From: Nostoc sp. NMS7
GTDB lineage: Bacteria > Cyanobacteriota > Cyanobacteriia > Cyanobacteriales > Nostocaceae
DNA: 41,891 nt
Reading direction: 5' to 3'
Assembly: GCF_017115085.1 (NCBI RefSeq)
Contig: NZ_JABXKJ010000083.1
Coordinates: 1 to 41,891 of the forward strand
Every line of letters begins with the position of its first letter. Positions within the stretch are counted from its first letter, which is position 1. Both the position numbers and the translations under genes were made by a program. Positions 17,879 to 27,789 of this stretch are shown here, in pieces. The notes beneath the pieces were generated by a model. The model was not told the origin of the DNA. It saw nothing but the letters and a program-made list of their open reading frames with translations, and did no database searches.

Positions 17879-17973
17879 TTGTTTGACTTACACCTTTAAT
17901 CAAAGTCCCTGCGCCTATTGTAGAAAATTGTGGGACTCAACCTGATGCAATTAATAGATTGTTACGCTATTGG

Positions 17974-18174
17974 ACATTGGGCATGGAGCATTGGGCACTT
18001 GTAGTGAGCGTTGTCGTTGGCGTGGTCACTGAGCCTTGCCGAAGTGCAGCCTCTCGTAGAGAAGTATTGGGCATGGGGCATTGGGCATGGGGCATTGGAA
18101 AAATTCTCCCTTGTCTCCCTTGTCCTCCTTGTCCTCCTTGTCTCCTAACTCCTAACTCCCCACTCCCCACTCCC
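17974..18174 (-). repeat. Dispersed repeat, about 200 bp
   Basis: On the minus strand it reads GGGAGTGGGGAGTGGGGAG, GACAAGG units, then CCCAATGCCC units, a core with CTTCTCTACGAGAGGCTGC and CTTCGGCAAGGCTCAGTGAC, and again CCCAATG units. The same order appears at 24515-24722 and, in shorter form, at 34172-34341. The end at 18145-18174 supplies the last codons and stop of mutT. Confidence 0.75.
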
Positions 18175-18576
18175 TTTCAAGGCAGCAATAATTTGAATAT
18201 TTGCTTTCGGAAAAGTAAACTGCTCCAGTTCTTCCAAAGTTACCCAGCGAATTTCATCGGATTCCAAAGGTTGGGGAACACCTGTAACATGGCGGCAATG
18301 ATGTACTGTCAGGGTAACGCGCAAGTCTGTATAAGTGTGGTCAATAGTAATCAGATGCTCTCCCACTTCAATTACTATTCCCAGTTCTTCGGAAATTTCC
18401 CGTTGAATACACTCGCTGATAGTTTCACCAGGCTCAATTTTACCACCAGGAAATTCCCATAAACCACCCATCATTCCTTCTGGACGACGGCGATCGATTA
18501 AAATTTGCTTTTGGTCATTCCAAATTACTGCAACACCAATGATTTTATGGGGTGGAAAAGAACTGGTTTCACTCAT
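18145..18576 (-). CDS. mutT: Nudix hydrolase, MutT-type 8-oxo-dGTP diphosphatase
   Basis: A protein of 143 residues from the ATG at 18576 (frame open 19 codons further to 18633). The Nudix box is complete: GGKIEPGETISECIQREISEELGI fits GX5EX7REUXEEXGU. VTLTVHHCRHVTG and the WVTLEELEQFTFPKAN end match MutT proteins that remove 8-oxo-dGTP. The natural end seems to be near IQIIAALKG. The last residues SGEWGVRS and the stop are encoded by a dispersed repeat, so the original stop was lost or replaced. The core domain is unaffected. Confidence 0.88.
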   Translation of the reverse strand: MSETSSFPPHKIIGVAVIWNDQKQILIDRRRPEGMMGGLWEFPGGKIEPGETISECIQREISEELGIVIEVGEHLITIDHTYTDLRVTLTVHHCRHVTGVPQPLESDEIRWVTLEELEQFTFPKANIQIIAALKGSGEWGVRS

Positions 18577-18632
18577 AGTTGATTGTGCAAATCGGGAGTA
18601 GGGCAAGAATTCCTGACTCTTGACTAATAACA

Positions 18633-18667
18633 AAACTCGGCAGACTGGTTTGAACTCTGCCGAGTTT
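18633..18667 (-). terminator. Terminator-like hairpin between DUF760 gene and mutT
   Basis: AAACTCGGCAGA (18633-18644) pairs with TCTGCCGAGTTT (18656-18667), loop of 11 bases. On the minus strand the stem is followed by TTTTGTTATT, as in a terminator. It would end a transcript coming from the DUF760 gene, 360 bases upstream. The region 18668-19026 has no gene. A short GC-rich segment there, near CCTACCCTGCGGG, looks like a small repeat. Confidence 0.6.
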
Positions 18668-19026
18668 GTATTTATTGTGAAGGTCGTCTACCTCTGTTAG
18701 TTTATCCACAAATGTGTATTAATCATTTAGAAATACCCATTTAGTTGAACTAATTACCAAATTACATCAGTTCAGACATAACCAAATCCAAAAACTCCGC
18801 ATTACTGTGCGCCAAAATCCCCCTTCCTACCCTGCGGGAAAGGGAAGCCCCTATGCGTTTAAATTTCAACCTTAATTTGTCACTATTTGGGATTTTTTAA
18901 AAAGATTGAGCTGATGCATAATTGGCAATTAGAGACAAATATTTCCCAGAAGCTTATTTTAAATTCGTATTCCCGTGACTGTGACTAGCTCTCAGCCCAA
19001 CAATATAGAATTTCCTAAATTTTAGT

Positions 19027-19371
19027 CTAGTCAATTTGGCTATTGTTGGTTTCAGTTCCTTGTAGGGCGATTTCAAAATCCATTCTCTGTTCAGCGTTAC
19101 GCAAGAAATAACCACTAATCATCGCCGAAGCCAGAAGCCGACCCAGATTTTCCCGATTTGTGGTTACAGTAACACCAAAGTGTTCTGAAGGTAAATTACC
19201 CAATAGTCCTGTAATATTCCGTTCCATCACATGAAAGACTTCGGCAGACGTGGGTTTGGATAGCTGGGTAACTGTCTCTGGACTCAAGGATTTAACGTAC
19301 TGCCATAATAAATCGCTAGTTTCTGATTCGCTATTAAAAAATTCTGAGACACGATTGGATGGGTTACTCAT
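19027..19371 (-). CDS. DUF760 family protein
   Basis: A protein of 114 residues, the usual length of this family of cyanobacteria and plastid-bearing plants. LLWQYVKSLSPETVTQLSKP, VMERNITGLLGNLPSEHFGV, and LGRLLASAMISGYFLRNAEQR are the recognisable conserved stretches. It is probably soluble, with no signal peptide. The function is unknown. A group 2 sigma factor gene lies upstream on the same strand, 233 bases away. Confidence 0.8.
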   Translation of the reverse strand: MSNPSNRVSEFFNSESETSDLLWQYVKSLSPETVTQLSKPTSAEVFHVMERNITGLLGNLPSEHFGVTVTTNRENLGRLLASAMISGYFLRNAEQRMDFEIALQGTETNNSQID

Positions 19372-19604
19372 TTTTTAGCTCCTTAACTACCATTACTGGT
19401 TGACGTGCTTATGATTTGAATATTAAATACCCGTTTTGGATTTGACTTAGCTAGCTATTTGATCTTCCTGTCAACTAATGTAACAACCTAACGTCAGAGT
19501 GGAAGTAGGTGTAACCGTACCAAACTCAGCGTATTTTCTCACCCCAATCATTAACAAATAAACTGAGAAGTGAGAGTTAATTAAAAACTCATCACTCCTC
19601 ACTC

Positions 19605-20603
19605 TTAACTCGCCAAATATTCATCCATGCTGGCTTTAGACTTGCGAAGTTTGGTTAAGGCTTCGCGCTCGATTTGCCGGACTCGTTCCCGACTGATGTT
19701 CAGTATTTCACCAATTCTAGCCAGAGTCAGGGCTTGCCCATCAGTTAAGCCAAAACGCAGGGTGATCACTTCCCTCTGTTGTGGCGTCAGGTCTCCCATC
19801 AGGCGATTTAAGTCATAAGATAGAGAAGATTGCATGACAAACTCTTCTGGAGATGCGCCTGGATCTTCCAGCATTTCTCCGAGTTCGGTGTCGTAATTAT
19901 CACCCAGCCGCAAATCCAAGGAAAGGGGCAAACGCGCCTTTTCTAGATACTCTCGTACTTGTTTGGGGGTCAATTCTAATTCTTGAGCTAGCTCACCAGC
20001 TGTCGGAGCACGTCCCAATTTTTGAGACAATTGACGCTGTGCTTTTTTAATCTTATTTAATTTTTCGGTTATGTGGATCGGCAGCCGAATGGTACGAGCT
20101 TTTTCGGCTATAGCACGAGTGATCGCTTGCCGAATCCACCAATAGGCATAGGTAGAAAATCTGTACCCTTTGGTGGGGTCAAACTTTTCTACGCCGCGTT
20201 GCATACCAATACTACCTTCTTGGATCAAGTCCAGCAAATCGACGTTGCGCTTTATGTACTTTTTGGCAACGGACACTACCAGGCGCAAATTGGCTTCTAC
20301 CATCTTGCGCTTGGCAATTTCACCATCAGCGATCGCTTCGTTCAAGTCTGCTGGTTCTAGCTTTGTTGCTTTGGCCCACTCTTCTAGAGTCGGTTGACGA
20401 TCTAACTGGGTGGCAAGACATTCTCTTGATTGATGCAAAGCGCAGGAACGTTGCACTTGCTTACCATAGAAAATCTCTTCCTCGTGGGTTAAGAGTGGCA
20501 CACGGCCAATCTCACGCAGGTAAGTCCGCACGAGGTCTGTGGCTGTCTGAGCGGTCTTCATGGCGCTACTCTTTGGTAATGATAGGTTTGGCGGTAGGGT
20601 CAT
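19605..20603 (-). CDS. Group 2 RNA polymerase sigma factor (RpoD/SigA family)
   Basis: A protein of 332 residues with the full set of sigma-70 regions: 1.2 ([22 protein letters not shown]), 2.1-2.4 ([54 protein letters not shown]), 3 ([19 protein letters not shown]) and 4.2 ([20 protein letters not shown]). It lacks the long N-terminal region of the primary sigma, so it is a non-essential group 2 factor. These serve stress, nutrient and circadian responses in cyanobacteria. I cannot tell SigB, SigC, SigD or SigE apart with confidence. An alternative start is the Met at residue 15 (position 20561). Neither start has a strong ribosome site. Confidence 0.9.
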   Translation of the reverse strand: MTLPPNLSLPKSSAMKTAQTATDLVRTYLREIGRVPLLTHEEEIFYGKQVQRSCALHQSRECLATQLDRQPTLEEWAKATKLEPADLNEAIADGEIAKRKMVEANLRLVVSVAKKYIKRNVDLLDLIQEGSIGMQRGVEKFDPTKGYRFSTYAYWWIRQAITRAIAEKARTIRLPIHITEKLNKIKKAQRQLSQKLGRAPTAGELAQELELTPKQVREYLEKARLPLSLDLRLGDNYDTELGEMLEDPGASPEEFVMQSSLSYDLNRLMGDLTPQQREVITLRFGLTDGQALTLARIGEILNISRERVRQIEREALTKLRKSKASMDEYLAS

Positions 20604-20854
20604 TAACGGATAGATGCTTTGTAAGGGTGCTACCCAGTCAGATTGGGAACCCTGCTCTGGTTTGCAATTTACGCGCCCGATAAACTCGTCGGCTGCTCAT
20701 AATAATCAAATTTAGGCTTGTTAACTGCTAAAAATTACAGTTATTTCCTACTTTTCACAAGTATCTACAGTTAGATAAAAGGTAGCTTCTTAAACATTTT
20801 TCTATGGGAACCTTATTAACAATTGTAACATTTATGAGAATGTTTTGGCTAGAT

Positions 20855-20906
20855 GGCGACATTAAATTTCCTGGCTGTTCCAGTTCATGCAATGTCGCCC
20901 TTTTTC
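20855..20906 (+). terminator. Hairpin with T tract, plus strand
   Basis: GGCGACATT (20855-20863) pairs with AATGTCGCC (20891-20899), followed by CTTTTTCTT. It faces the plus strand although no plus-strand gene lies upstream for several kb. It could end a small RNA antisense to the sigma factor leader. No promoter was identified. The rest of 20604-21026 holds no gene apart from the leader of the sigma factor gene. Confidence 0.4.
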
Positions 20907-21026
20907 TTAAGGCTGACTAGAAGTCAATTTAAGAAATTATCTGGCTCAAAGTAAGCTTCCTCATATTTGTCAAGATATCTTAATGAGAACTATAGTCATT
21001 CTCTTATAACAATTGTTTAATTTTTT

Positions 21027-21121
21027 CTGGGAATGGGGAATGGGGCATTGGGCATTGGGCATTGGGCATGGGGTATGGGGCATTGATTATTCTCTTTGTC
21101 CCCCTTATCCCCACTCCCTAG
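21027..21121 (-). repeat. Dispersed repeat, short version
   Basis: About 95 bp with GGGGAATGGGGCATTGGGCA units, then TTCTCTTTGTCCCCCTTATC. On the minus strand the order is GGGAGTGGGG, GGGGGACAAAG, then CCCAATGCCC units, as in the longer copies. It lies just downstream of carB. Between it and carB, AGACGCGATTAATCACGTCT (21126-21145) is a near-perfect palindrome that may serve as a transcription stop. Confidence 0.65.
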
Positions 21122-21148
21122 TACAGACGCGATTAATCACGTCTCTCC

Positions 21149-24100
21149 CTACTCTCTCACGATCGCACAGTAATCTTGGATGGCTTTTACGTCCAAAGTC
21201 GTAGTTTGTAAGGAACGAATGGCGGCAACGGTAGCTTTTGCGCCGGCGATCGTAGTAATGATCGGAATTTTGTAAGCTAAAGCTGTGCGACGGATTAACC
21301 TAGCATCAGTCTGGGCTTCTTCCCCTGAAGGTGTGTTGATAATAAGTTGGATTTTCTGGTTTTTGATTGCATCAAGGACGTGGGGACGACCTTCATGGAG
21401 TTTCAACACCAACTCAATATTTAATTCCTGTTCGAGAAGAACTCGCCGTGTACCAAGGGTAGCCATTACTCTAAAGCCTAAATCGATAAATTCCTTCACC
21501 ACACCACCGGCAGCAGCTTTATCGCGATCGCTCATTGATACAAATACGGTTCCCGTCAGTGGTAAAATCTCCCCAGCACCCATTTCGGCTTTGGCAAAGG
21601 CACGGCCAAAGTCGCTGTCAATCCCCATCACCTCACCAGTTGATCGCATTTCTGGGCCTAATATTGTATCAGTTCCAGGGAATTTATTAAAGGGTAATAC
21701 TGCTTCTTTTACAGCAATATGCGTGGGGATGACTTCCTCAGTGAAGTGTAACTCCTCTAAGGTTTTGCCTGACATAATTAAGGATGCTAGTTTCGCCAAC
21801 TGTACGCCCGTTGCTTTAGATACAAATGGGACTGTGCGAGAGGCACGGGGGTTGGCTTCCAGAATGTAAACTTGGGGAGAATAGCTGCTTGCACCGACAA
21901 CGGCAAATTGAATATTCATCAATCCCACGACTGACAGCGCTTGTGCTAGCTGCACTGTCCAAGTGCGAATTTGATTGAGAACTGCTGGTGATAGGGAAAT
22001 GGAAGGTAAAGAACAAGCGGAATCTCCTGAGTGAATTCCGGCTTGTTCGATGTGTTCCATGATGCCACCAATTACCACCCGTCCTGTATGATCAGCGATC
22101 GCATCGACATCAACTTCAATCGCATTTTCCAAAAACTTATCAATCAAAATCGGGTGTTCTGGTTCCACTAACACCGCAAAGGTCATGTAGCGTTCCAACT
22201 CAGCATCGGAATAAACGATTTCCATTGCCCGTCCCCCTAACACATAGCTGGGACGCACCACCACCGGATATCCAATGCGTTTGGCGACAATCAGCGCATC
22301 TTCGTAAGTCCGAGCGATACCATTAGGCGGTTGAGCAATATTCAACTGTTGAAGAATCTTTTCAAACCGCTCCCGGTTTTCTGCCATGTCGATGGAATCT
22401 GGTGATGTCCCCCAAATTTTAGTCAGCAGTCCAGAGGTATCATTGCTGAGAAATTCTTGTAACGGCAGAGCCAACTTTAGCGGGGTTTGTCCGCCAAACT
22501 GGATGATCACCCCAACTGGATTTTCAGTTTCGATGATGTTAAGGACATCTTCTTTTGTTAAAGGCTCAAAGTAAAGGCGATCGCTGGTATCATAATCTGT
22601 CGAAACTGTTTCTGGGTTAGAGTTGACCATAATTGTCTCATACCCCGCTCCCTTCAAAGCATAGGCGGCGTGACAACAACAATAATCAAACTCAATTCCC
22701 TGCCCAATGCGGTTTGGTCCACCACCCAAAATCAACACTTTTGGCTTAGTTGTTGGCAAAACCTCTGTTTCTTCTTCGTAGGTAGAATAGTAGTAGGGGG
22801 TAAATGCTTCAAACTCAGCAGCGCAGGTATCTACGGTTTTATAAACTGGGATAATCCCTAGTGACTTGCGGTAGGCGCGAACTTCATCTTCGGTGGTTTT
22901 GGTGGCATAGGCAATCTGGCGATCGCTATATCCGTCCCGCTTCACTTCATAAAGTTGCTCTTTTGTCAATTGCTGTAAAGGTGTCCGCTTCAGGAATTTT
23001 TCGACATCTAGCAGTTGTTGCAATTTATCCAAAAACCATCGGTCAATACCGGTGAGTTCGTAGATTTCCTCAATAGTCATCCCTTGCTGCAAGGCATGAC
23101 GCACGGCGAAAATGCGATCGGGGTTAGGTGTCCGCAGTTGGGCGCGAATTTGTTCACCACTGGGTAATTTTTCGGCTTTGTCGCAACCCCAACCAGCGCG
23201 TCCTGTTTCGAGCGATCGCAGCGCCTTTTGAAAGGATTCGTTGAATGTCCGCCCAATTGCCATTGCTTCCCCGACAGACTTCATTTGAGTTGTCAGCACT
23301 GGTTCTGAACCAGGGAACTTTTCAAAGGCGAAGCGGGGAATTTTTGTCACCACATAGTCAATTGTTGGCTCAAAAGATGCCGGAGTTTTCTTGGTGATGT
23401 CATTTTGAATTTCATCTAGGGTGTAGCCCACAGCCAATTTTGCGGCAATTTTAGCGATCGGGAAACCCGTAGCTTTGGAAGATAAAGCTGAACTGCGGGA
23501 AACACGGGGGTTCATCTCAATTACAACTACATCCCCATTAACCGGATTGACGGCAAATTGAATATTAGAACCGCCAGTTTCTACACCGATCTCGCGGATA
23601 ATTTTGATTGCCATATCCCGCAGCCTTTGATATTCTTTATCAGTAAGGGTTTGCGCGGGAGCGACGGTAATCGAGTCGCCGGTGTGGATGCCCATAGGGT
23701 CAAGGTTTTCGATGGAGCAGATAATCACCACGTTATCTGCCAAGTCACGCATCACTTCGAGTTCATATTCTTTCCAGCCGAGTAAAGATTGGTCAATGAG
23801 AATTTGCGAAACGGGGCTAGCATCTATACCTACCTGTGCCATTTCTTCAAATTCTTCTTTGTTGTAGGCAATACCGCCGCCACTTCCGCCCATTGTGAAA
23901 GCGGGACGAATAATTAGGGGATAAGTACCAATTTGACGGGCAACAGCTTTGGCTTCTTCCAAAGATTCGGCTGTGTCGCTGGGACACACAGCTACCCCGA
24001 TTTTTGCCATTGCTTGACCAAAAAGTTTTCGATCTTCGGCTTTTTCAATGGCTGGTAGTTTAGCGCCGATTAACTCAACGCCGTACTTTTCCAACACCCC

Positions 24101-24415
24101 ATTTTTCGCTAAAGCAACGGCGAGGTTGAGGGCGGTTTGTCCTCCCATCGTGGGTAGGAGAGCATCAGGGCGTTCTTTCTCAATAACTTTTTCGACCAAT
24201 TCCGGTGTCAACGGCTCAATGTAAGTGCGATCGGCCGTTTCCGGGTCGGTCATAATCGTTGCAGGGTTGGAGTTGACCAAAACCACTTCATAGCCTTCTT
24301 CTCGCAGCGCTTTACAGGCTTGAGTGCCAGAGTAGTCAAACTCACAGGCTTGTCCGATCACAATTGGACCAGAGCCTAACAGGAGAATCTTCCGAAGGTC
24401 GTCACGGCGGGGCAT
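21149..24415 (-). CDS. carB: Carbamoyl phosphate synthase large subunit
   Basis: A protein of 1088 residues, normal length. It has two homologous ATP-grasp halves (about 1-400 and 555-935), an oligomerisation domain between them, and a C-terminal MGS-like allosteric domain (about 940-1088). Each half opens with a carboxy-phosphate-domain signature, [20 protein letters not shown] and [33 protein letters not shown] in the first half and [12 protein letters not shown] in the second are the ATP-grasp glycine loops. With the small subunit CarA (not in this window) it makes carbamoyl phosphate for arginine and for PyrB. An unusually low-complexity region was not seen. HIP1 sites are frequent. Confidence 0.97.
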   Translation of the reverse strand: MPRRDDLRKILLLGSGPIVIGQACEFDYSGTQACKALREEGYEVVLVNSNPATIMTDPETADRTYIEPLTPELVEKVIEKERPDALLPTMGGQTALNLAVALAKNGVLEKYGVELIGAKLPAIEKAEDRKLFGQAMAKIGVAVCPSDTAESLEEAKAVARQIGTYPLIIRPAFTMGGSGGGIAYNKEEFEEMAQVGIDASPVSQILIDQSLLGWKEYELEVMRDLADNVVIICSIENLDPMGIHTGDSITVAPAQTLTDKEYQRLRDMAIKIIREIGVETGGSNIQFAVNPVNGDVVVIEMNPRVSRSSALSSKATGFPIAKIAAKLAVGYTLDEIQNDITKKTPASFEPTIDYVVTKIPRFAFEKFPGSEPVLTTQMKSVGEAMAIGRTFNESFQKALRSLETGRAGWGCDKAEKLPSGEQIRAQLRTPNPDRIFAVRHALQQGMTIEEIYELTGIDRWFLDKLQQLLDVEKFLKRTPLQQLTKEQLYEVKRDGYSDRQIAYATKTTEDEVRAYRKSLGIIPVYKTVDTCAAEFEAFTPYYYSTYEEETEVLPTTKPKVLILGGGPNRIGQGIEFDYCCCHAAYALKGAGYETIMVNSNPETVSTDYDTSDRLYFEPLTKEDVLNIIETENPVGVIIQFGGQTPLKLALPLQEFLSNDTSGLLTKIWGTSPDSIDMAENRERFEKILQQLNIAQPPNGIARTYEDALIVAKRIGYPVVVRPSYVLGGRAMEIVYSDAELERYMTFAVLVEPEHPILIDKFLENAIEVDVDAIADHTGRVVIGGIMEHIEQAGIHSGDSACSLPSISLSPAVLNQIRTWTVQLAQALSVVGLMNIQFAVVGASSYSPQVYILEANPRASRTVPFVSKATGVQLAKLASLIMSGKTLEELHFTEEVIPTHIAVKEAVLPFNKFPGTDTILGPEMRSTGEVMGIDSDFGRAFAKAEMGAGEILPLTGTVFVSMSDRDKAAAGGVVKEFIDLGFRVMATLGTRRVLLEQELNIELVLKLHEGRPHVLDAIKNQKIQLIINTPSGEEAQTDARLIRRTALAYKIPIITTIAGAKATVAAIRSLQTTTLDVKAIQDYCAIVRE

Positions 24416-24514
24416 AGTAGTTGTGTTGGAGTACGAGAATACAAATCCTGATTATTTTAAGGGTCTTTATCCCCTGTCGTGCTTTTTATTATTAAGATTT
24501 TCTAAGTTTGATTA

Positions 24515-24722
24515 TAGAGAAGGGGTAGGGAGTGGGGAATGGGAGATGAGGTAGATGAGGGAGATGAGGGAGACAAGGGGGATAAGGGAGACAAGGAGAA
24601 AATAACGAATGCCCAATACTTCTCTACGAGAGGCTGCACTTCGGCAAGGCTCAGTGACCACGCCAACGACTTCTCTACGAGACGCTGTTCGCGTTCGCTC
24701 AGTACAAGTGCCCAATGCCCAA
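24515..24722 (+). repeat. Dispersed repeat, about 200 bp
   Basis: Runs from GGGGTAGGGAGTGGGGAATG through GAGGGAGACAAGGGGGATAAG units, CCCAATACTTCTCTACGAGA, a core with CTTCGGCAAGGCTCAGTGAC and GTTCGCGTTCGCTCAG, to a final CCCAATGCCC. It is the fullest copy here of the family also seen at 17974-18174 and 34172-34341. It lies upstream of carB. Confidence 0.75.
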
Positions 24723-24954
24723 CAATTATTTTGTATTTCTAATTTTATTTAGTTGTGATGCTTAAATTTATTAAGCTTTTGCAAATCTTTATTCTTTAAG
24801 CTGATGACAGCTTGCAACAGATGGTGATTTATTTTGGCATATATCTATCTGATTATTCAGGATAAATAAATTTATTTGATAAAAATCTATCTTAACTAGC
24901 TAATTGCTAAATATTTTCAATGTTAAATATTCTGTGCATATCTTTACTTAAATT

Positions 24955-24996
24955 AAAAATGGCAGAGAAATAGGAATGCCATTCTCTGCCATTTTT
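24955..24996. terminator. Terminator downstream of dps
   Basis: AAAAATGGCAGAGA (24955-24968) pairs with TCTCTGCCATTTTT (24983-24996), a 14-bp stem with a 14-base loop. A T-rich tail flanks both sides, so it could stop transcripts in either direction. It lies 72 bases after the dps stop on the minus strand. The DNA between 24723 and 24955 is AT-rich with no gene seen. Confidence 0.75.
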
Positions 24997-25068
24997 ATAA
25001 TATTTTAAGAGTTAGTACTGCCAACTTTTTCTTTCAGTCTAGGTAGACAAATCTAGATTATGAGAGTT

Positions 25069-25623
25069 TTAGCTTTGAGCCGCTTGGACAAACGCTAAGG
25101 TTAAGCTGTCTTTGGCGAGGAAGTGAGACAAATGATAAGCACGTTCCTCAGTCTTCAACAAAATCTTTTCGTATAGATAGCGTGTGCCCCGATCGCCTAA
25201 ACTCTCTGCCTGAGCAGCTTGACGGCGAATTACGCCAATAATGGCTTGTTCTGCCGCTAGGTCATTTTCTACCATTTGGCGAGAGGAATATACGCCTTCA
25301 GATTCTTGCTCAAAAACAGTTAATTCTGCTAATTTGCTGAAGGTCGCTACTGGCACACCACCTAGTCCATCCAAGCGTTCCCCAATTTCATGAACGTGGT
25401 CTTGTACTTGGTTGTAGCTTTCGTTAAAAAACTCATGCAGAGAATAAAATTCTGAGCCTTCAACTACAAAATGATGCTTTTGGTACTGCAAATACAGTGC
25501 CTGGAAACTAGCTAATAAGACGTTGAATCCTTCTGTAACTGGAGCAGTGACGCTGTGATCCAGCAACACGGGATTGTCATATACATGACCAAAATTCCGT
25601 AACAAAGTTTGCGTTTCAGACAT
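25069..25623 (-). CDS. dps: Dps ferritin-like protein with His-type ferroxidase centre
   Basis: A protein of 184 residues. The family signature is present in [17 protein letters not shown] and [12 protein letters not shown]. By alignment to E. coli Dps the metal ligands are His51, His63, and Glu82, but Asp67 is Asn67 and Asp78 is His78. This His-rich set corresponds to the atypical His-type centre described for Nostoc punctiforme Dps4, which differs from bacterioferritin-like Dps centres. Dps dodecamers take up and oxidise iron and protect DNA against oxidants. The ATG has a CGAGGAGA site. A hairpin is present in the 5' leader and a strong terminator follows. Confidence 0.88.
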   Translation of the reverse strand: MSETQTLLRNFGHVYDNPVLLDHSVTAPVTEGFNVLLASFQALYLQYQKHHFVVEGSEFYSLHEFFNESYNQVQDHVHEIGERLDGLGGVPVATFSKLAELTVFEQESEGVYSSRQMVENDLAAEQAIIGVIRRQAAQAESLGDRGTRYLYEKILLKTEERAYHLSHFLAKDSLTLAFVQAAQS

Positions 25624-25640
25624 TGTTCTCCTCGCTCTTT

Positions 25641-25663
25641 AGCAGTTATAGATTTTAACTGCT
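25641..25663 (-). promoter_or_regulatory. Hairpin in the dps leader
   Basis: AGCAGTTA (25641-25648) pairs with TAACTGCT (25656-25663), with a 7-base loop. It lies 18 to 40 bases before the dps start, just ahead of the ribosome site. It could affect translation or mRNA stability. It is not known to be a regulated element. Confidence 0.3.
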
Positions 25664-26077
25664 TATTCTTTACATATTAACATTTTAATAATGAAGAGCA
25701 AGCCGATTCGCCATCACAAGATTTTGTATTTTTGCTGACTAAAAGTCTCAAGTTTATTGTTTGCTGGATGATGGTACGCTCATCAAGTTGCATATGTTTA
25801 TCATTATTATTGACATAATAATTTAAGTGTGTATATTTACAATGGAAGTAGGAAAAAACAGGGTATAATTTCTCCTTTGTCTCCCTTGTCTGGGTCATCC
25901 CGCTCTCATTTCACTATGCGATCGCGGCAAATATTTTATTTTTTCCAAAAATTAATGACAATAATTTGCACTTAAGGTATGCTGGTGTGCAGAGGCTAAA
26001 CTCCTAAGACTTTCAAAAAGCAGGGAGCTAAATCTTAGTAGTTACTGCAAGTTTGTTGGACTTTGAGGGCAATTCTC
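25664..26077. other. Intergenic region upstream of two small plus-strand genes
   Basis: I see no supportable gene. A frame of 73 codons on the minus strand (25677-25898) has neither a ribosome site nor family-like sequence. A HIP1-like GCGATCGCGGC occurs at about 25919. The promoters of dps (minus) and of the following gene (plus) should lie here. Confidence 0.4.
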
Positions 26078-26329
26078 TTGAAATCATCTAGTTCAGAAAT
26101 AGAAATAAAGCACCTTGTAGAGGTGAATTGGGCAGATCGCTGGCAAGTCTATCATCGCCTAAAGGAATTAGACATTCCCTGTAGTTGTGCGGCTAACCAG
26201 CCATTAAAAGTTGAAATTGGCTCTCCTCTGACAGCTATTCAACTTTGGAGTGTGAATCGGCGATTTACAGCCTCCCGTCAAGACCAGATTTTGACTCTTG
26301 AGCGCTGCTGGTATAGTCGCTATCAATAG
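26078..26329 (+). CDS. Small conserved cyanobacterial protein, unknown function
   Basis: A protein of 83 residues. I chose a TTG start at 26078 because GAGGG lies 8 bases upstream. The frame opens 5 codons earlier with another TTG that would overlap that site. The mixed alpha/beta sequence HLVEVNWADRWQVYHRLKEL and LTAIQLWSVNRRFTASR looks like one compact domain. Two cysteines form CSC. I recall similar short proteins throughout Nostocales, without a known role. The [2Fe-2S] protein gene starts 69 bases downstream on the same strand. Confidence 0.6.
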   Translation: MKSSSSEIEIKHLVEVNWADRWQVYHRLKELDIPCSCAANQPLKVEIGSPLTAIQLWSVNRRFTASRQDQILTLERCWYSRYQ

Positions 26330-26398
26330 TTATAATCTGTGGCTGCTGCTGAGAATCTCTCACTTGACAGCTTGTATTAGTTAAAATAGGTCAAAAAA

Positions 26399-27064
26399 AT
26401 GAGTGCATCCCAGACTACAGAAGGATCAGAATTTTGCCTTGAAGGCAGGTTTATAGAGTTTGTTATTAAAGATGGCTATAAGCTTAAAGGCTTACTGCTG
26501 GCTACTCATGAGGGTGAGTCTTACATTAAACTCGCTAAACATTTACGCGCTGCTTTTGATTTGCGGTTACAACCAGGTACTTGGCTACAAGTTGTTGGTT
26601 ATAAAGAATACGATATAAAAAAAGACAAAGTTACACTGAAAGCTGAACGTGTGATGGCGGCGCGTTCTGAGATGGAGAGAGTTCACACGACTACTCCAGT
26701 AGAAGAACCCCCATATATTGATAATGTCAAGGTAAAACCAGCTAAAACTAAAGCCACGATTTTGGTATGTCAAAAGTCTGATTGCATGAAACGCGGTGGT
26801 AAAGCTGTTTGTCAGGCGTTGGAGGCGGCTTTAAGCGATCGCGGTTTAGAAGACCAAGTTACAATCAAGGGCACTGGTTGCATGAAAAACTGTAAAGCTG
26901 GGCCGAATTTAGTAATGCCAGATAAAACCCGCCATAGCCGAATTCAAGCTGCACAGGTTCCCGCGTTGATGAATCAGCATTTTGGTGACAAGAGTTTGTC
27001 AGCACAGGCGGAGAATTTAAGGGAAGTGGCGATATCTAATGGCAAGTTTTGCGGAAATAAGTAG
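26399..27064 (+). CDS. (2Fe-2S) ferredoxin domain protein
   Basis: A protein of 221 residues. The N-terminal half (about 10-90) is beta-rich: FIEFVIKDGYKLKGLLLA, then GTWLQVVGYKEYDIKKDKVTLKAE. A linker leads to a thioredoxin-like [2Fe-2S] domain (about 118-200) with cysteines in ILVCQKSDCMKRGG and GTGCMKNCKAGPNLVMPD, the four-cysteine pattern of shethna-type or NuoE-like ferredoxins. It probably carries electrons in the cytosol, and its partner is unknown. The C-terminal CGNK adds another cysteine. A perfect palindromic terminator follows after about 100 bases. Confidence 0.85.
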   Translation: MSASQTTEGSEFCLEGRFIEFVIKDGYKLKGLLLATHEGESYIKLAKHLRAAFDLRLQPGTWLQVVGYKEYDIKKDKVTLKAERVMAARSEMERVHTTTPVEEPPYIDNVKVKPAKTKATILVCQKSDCMKRGGKAVCQALEAALSDRGLEDQVTIKGTGCMKNCKAGPNLVMPDKTRHSRIQAAQVPALMNQHFGDKSLSAQAENLREVAISNGKFCGNK

Positions 27065-27164
27065 TGGAATCTTGACATTTTAATGAGAAAGTTTAATAAT
27101 ATCTTTTCAAGTGTGTTCCATTAATATTCGGCATTAAGCTTTTGCTAGAAGTTGCAATAGCTTC

Positions 27165-27196
27165 AAAAAACTGGCTTGAATTCAAGCCAGTTTTTT
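27165..27196. terminator. Perfect palindrome, terminator-like
   Basis: AAAAAACTGGCTTGAA (27165-27180) is followed at once by its complement TTCAAGCCAGTTTTTT (27181-27196). The stem carries A and T runs on either side, so it may stop transcripts in both directions. It follows the (2Fe-2S) protein gene. Confidence 0.7.
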
Positions 27197-27610
27197 GAGT
27201 TAATAGAGTTTCTATTCGCTCGTGACTTCAAAGCTTGATGTAGCAGTACGTTGATATCTTTAATTAACTGTTCCCTTTCGTTTGTTGATTTCATTTTTAA
27301 TCATCCAAGCGTGGTTTTACTTTTCTGCCACCGTCTTGATGGTAGACCGTCGCGTTTGTCATAAAAGAGGCAAAATTCTTTAACATCTCTATGCAATTGA
27401 ATTGAGCGATGCCTGCGGTTCTTGCTAGCCTATGCCTACAGCATTTCATGAGAAGGACACAGTTGTAAAAGCGATCGCTTAATATTTTTATACAATTACG
27501 TTCGCTGGTTTGGTAGAGTGTGTTAGCAGCAGCGTAACGCATGGAAAGTATCTAGAATGATGCATTAAGAATGTAATTCACTCTACAAATTTTTAATGTT
27601 TGTAAGTCAT

Positions 27611-27709
27611 TCATCCGAGTCTAAATCTGATTCTAATTGTAGTGATCGCCTGCATGACTGCTTCTTTGTCTGCTGGGGCTAAGTTGGCACTGATGCGATT
27701 TACTGCCAT
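27611..27709 (-). pseudogene. N-terminal fragment of a small conserved protein
   Basis: A frame of 32 codons with a good start: GGAG before ATG at 27709, then MAVNRISANLAPADKEAVMQ and ITTIR. I remember this opening from a family of about 70-100-residue hypothetical proteins in Nostocales that continue with EKLPFLIDL after ITTIR. Here the frame turns into RIRFRLG and stops, so the gene appears cut or frameshifted. Function unknown. The family memory was not checked by a search. Confidence 0.45.
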
Positions 27710-27760
27710 TTTTATTACTCCTTTAGAGGGCCTAATTTCAGTATTCCCCAAATTATGGAG

Positions 27761-27789
27761 GCGATGTCTACGACGGGCTACGCCTACGC
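27761..27789 (+). repeat. Small dispersed repeat (29 bp)
   Basis: GCGATGTCTACGACGGGC followed by TACGCCTACGC. It matches 36878-36906, inside the Ser/Thr kinase gene, at 26 of 29 positions. This is the kind of very small dispersed repeat described for Nostoc genomes. Confidence 0.65.

Noticed and set aside
17959..18462. Plus-strand frame of 167 codons with Pro-Cys-rich repeats
   Set aside because: The composition comes from the dispersed repeat and the reverse strand of mutT.
24425..24445. GTA-N-TAC as an NtcA site before carB
   Set aside because: The spacing is six bases, not the eight of a standard NtcA site.
25677..25898. Minus-strand frame of 73 codons
   Set aside because: No ribosome site, no family-like pattern and a composition like translated intergenic DNA.
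27297..27542. Minus-strand frame of 81 codons
   Set aside because: Basic and cysteine-rich translation without a ribosome site. Only its last 20 or so codons look protein-like, so I treat it as fragment DNA.
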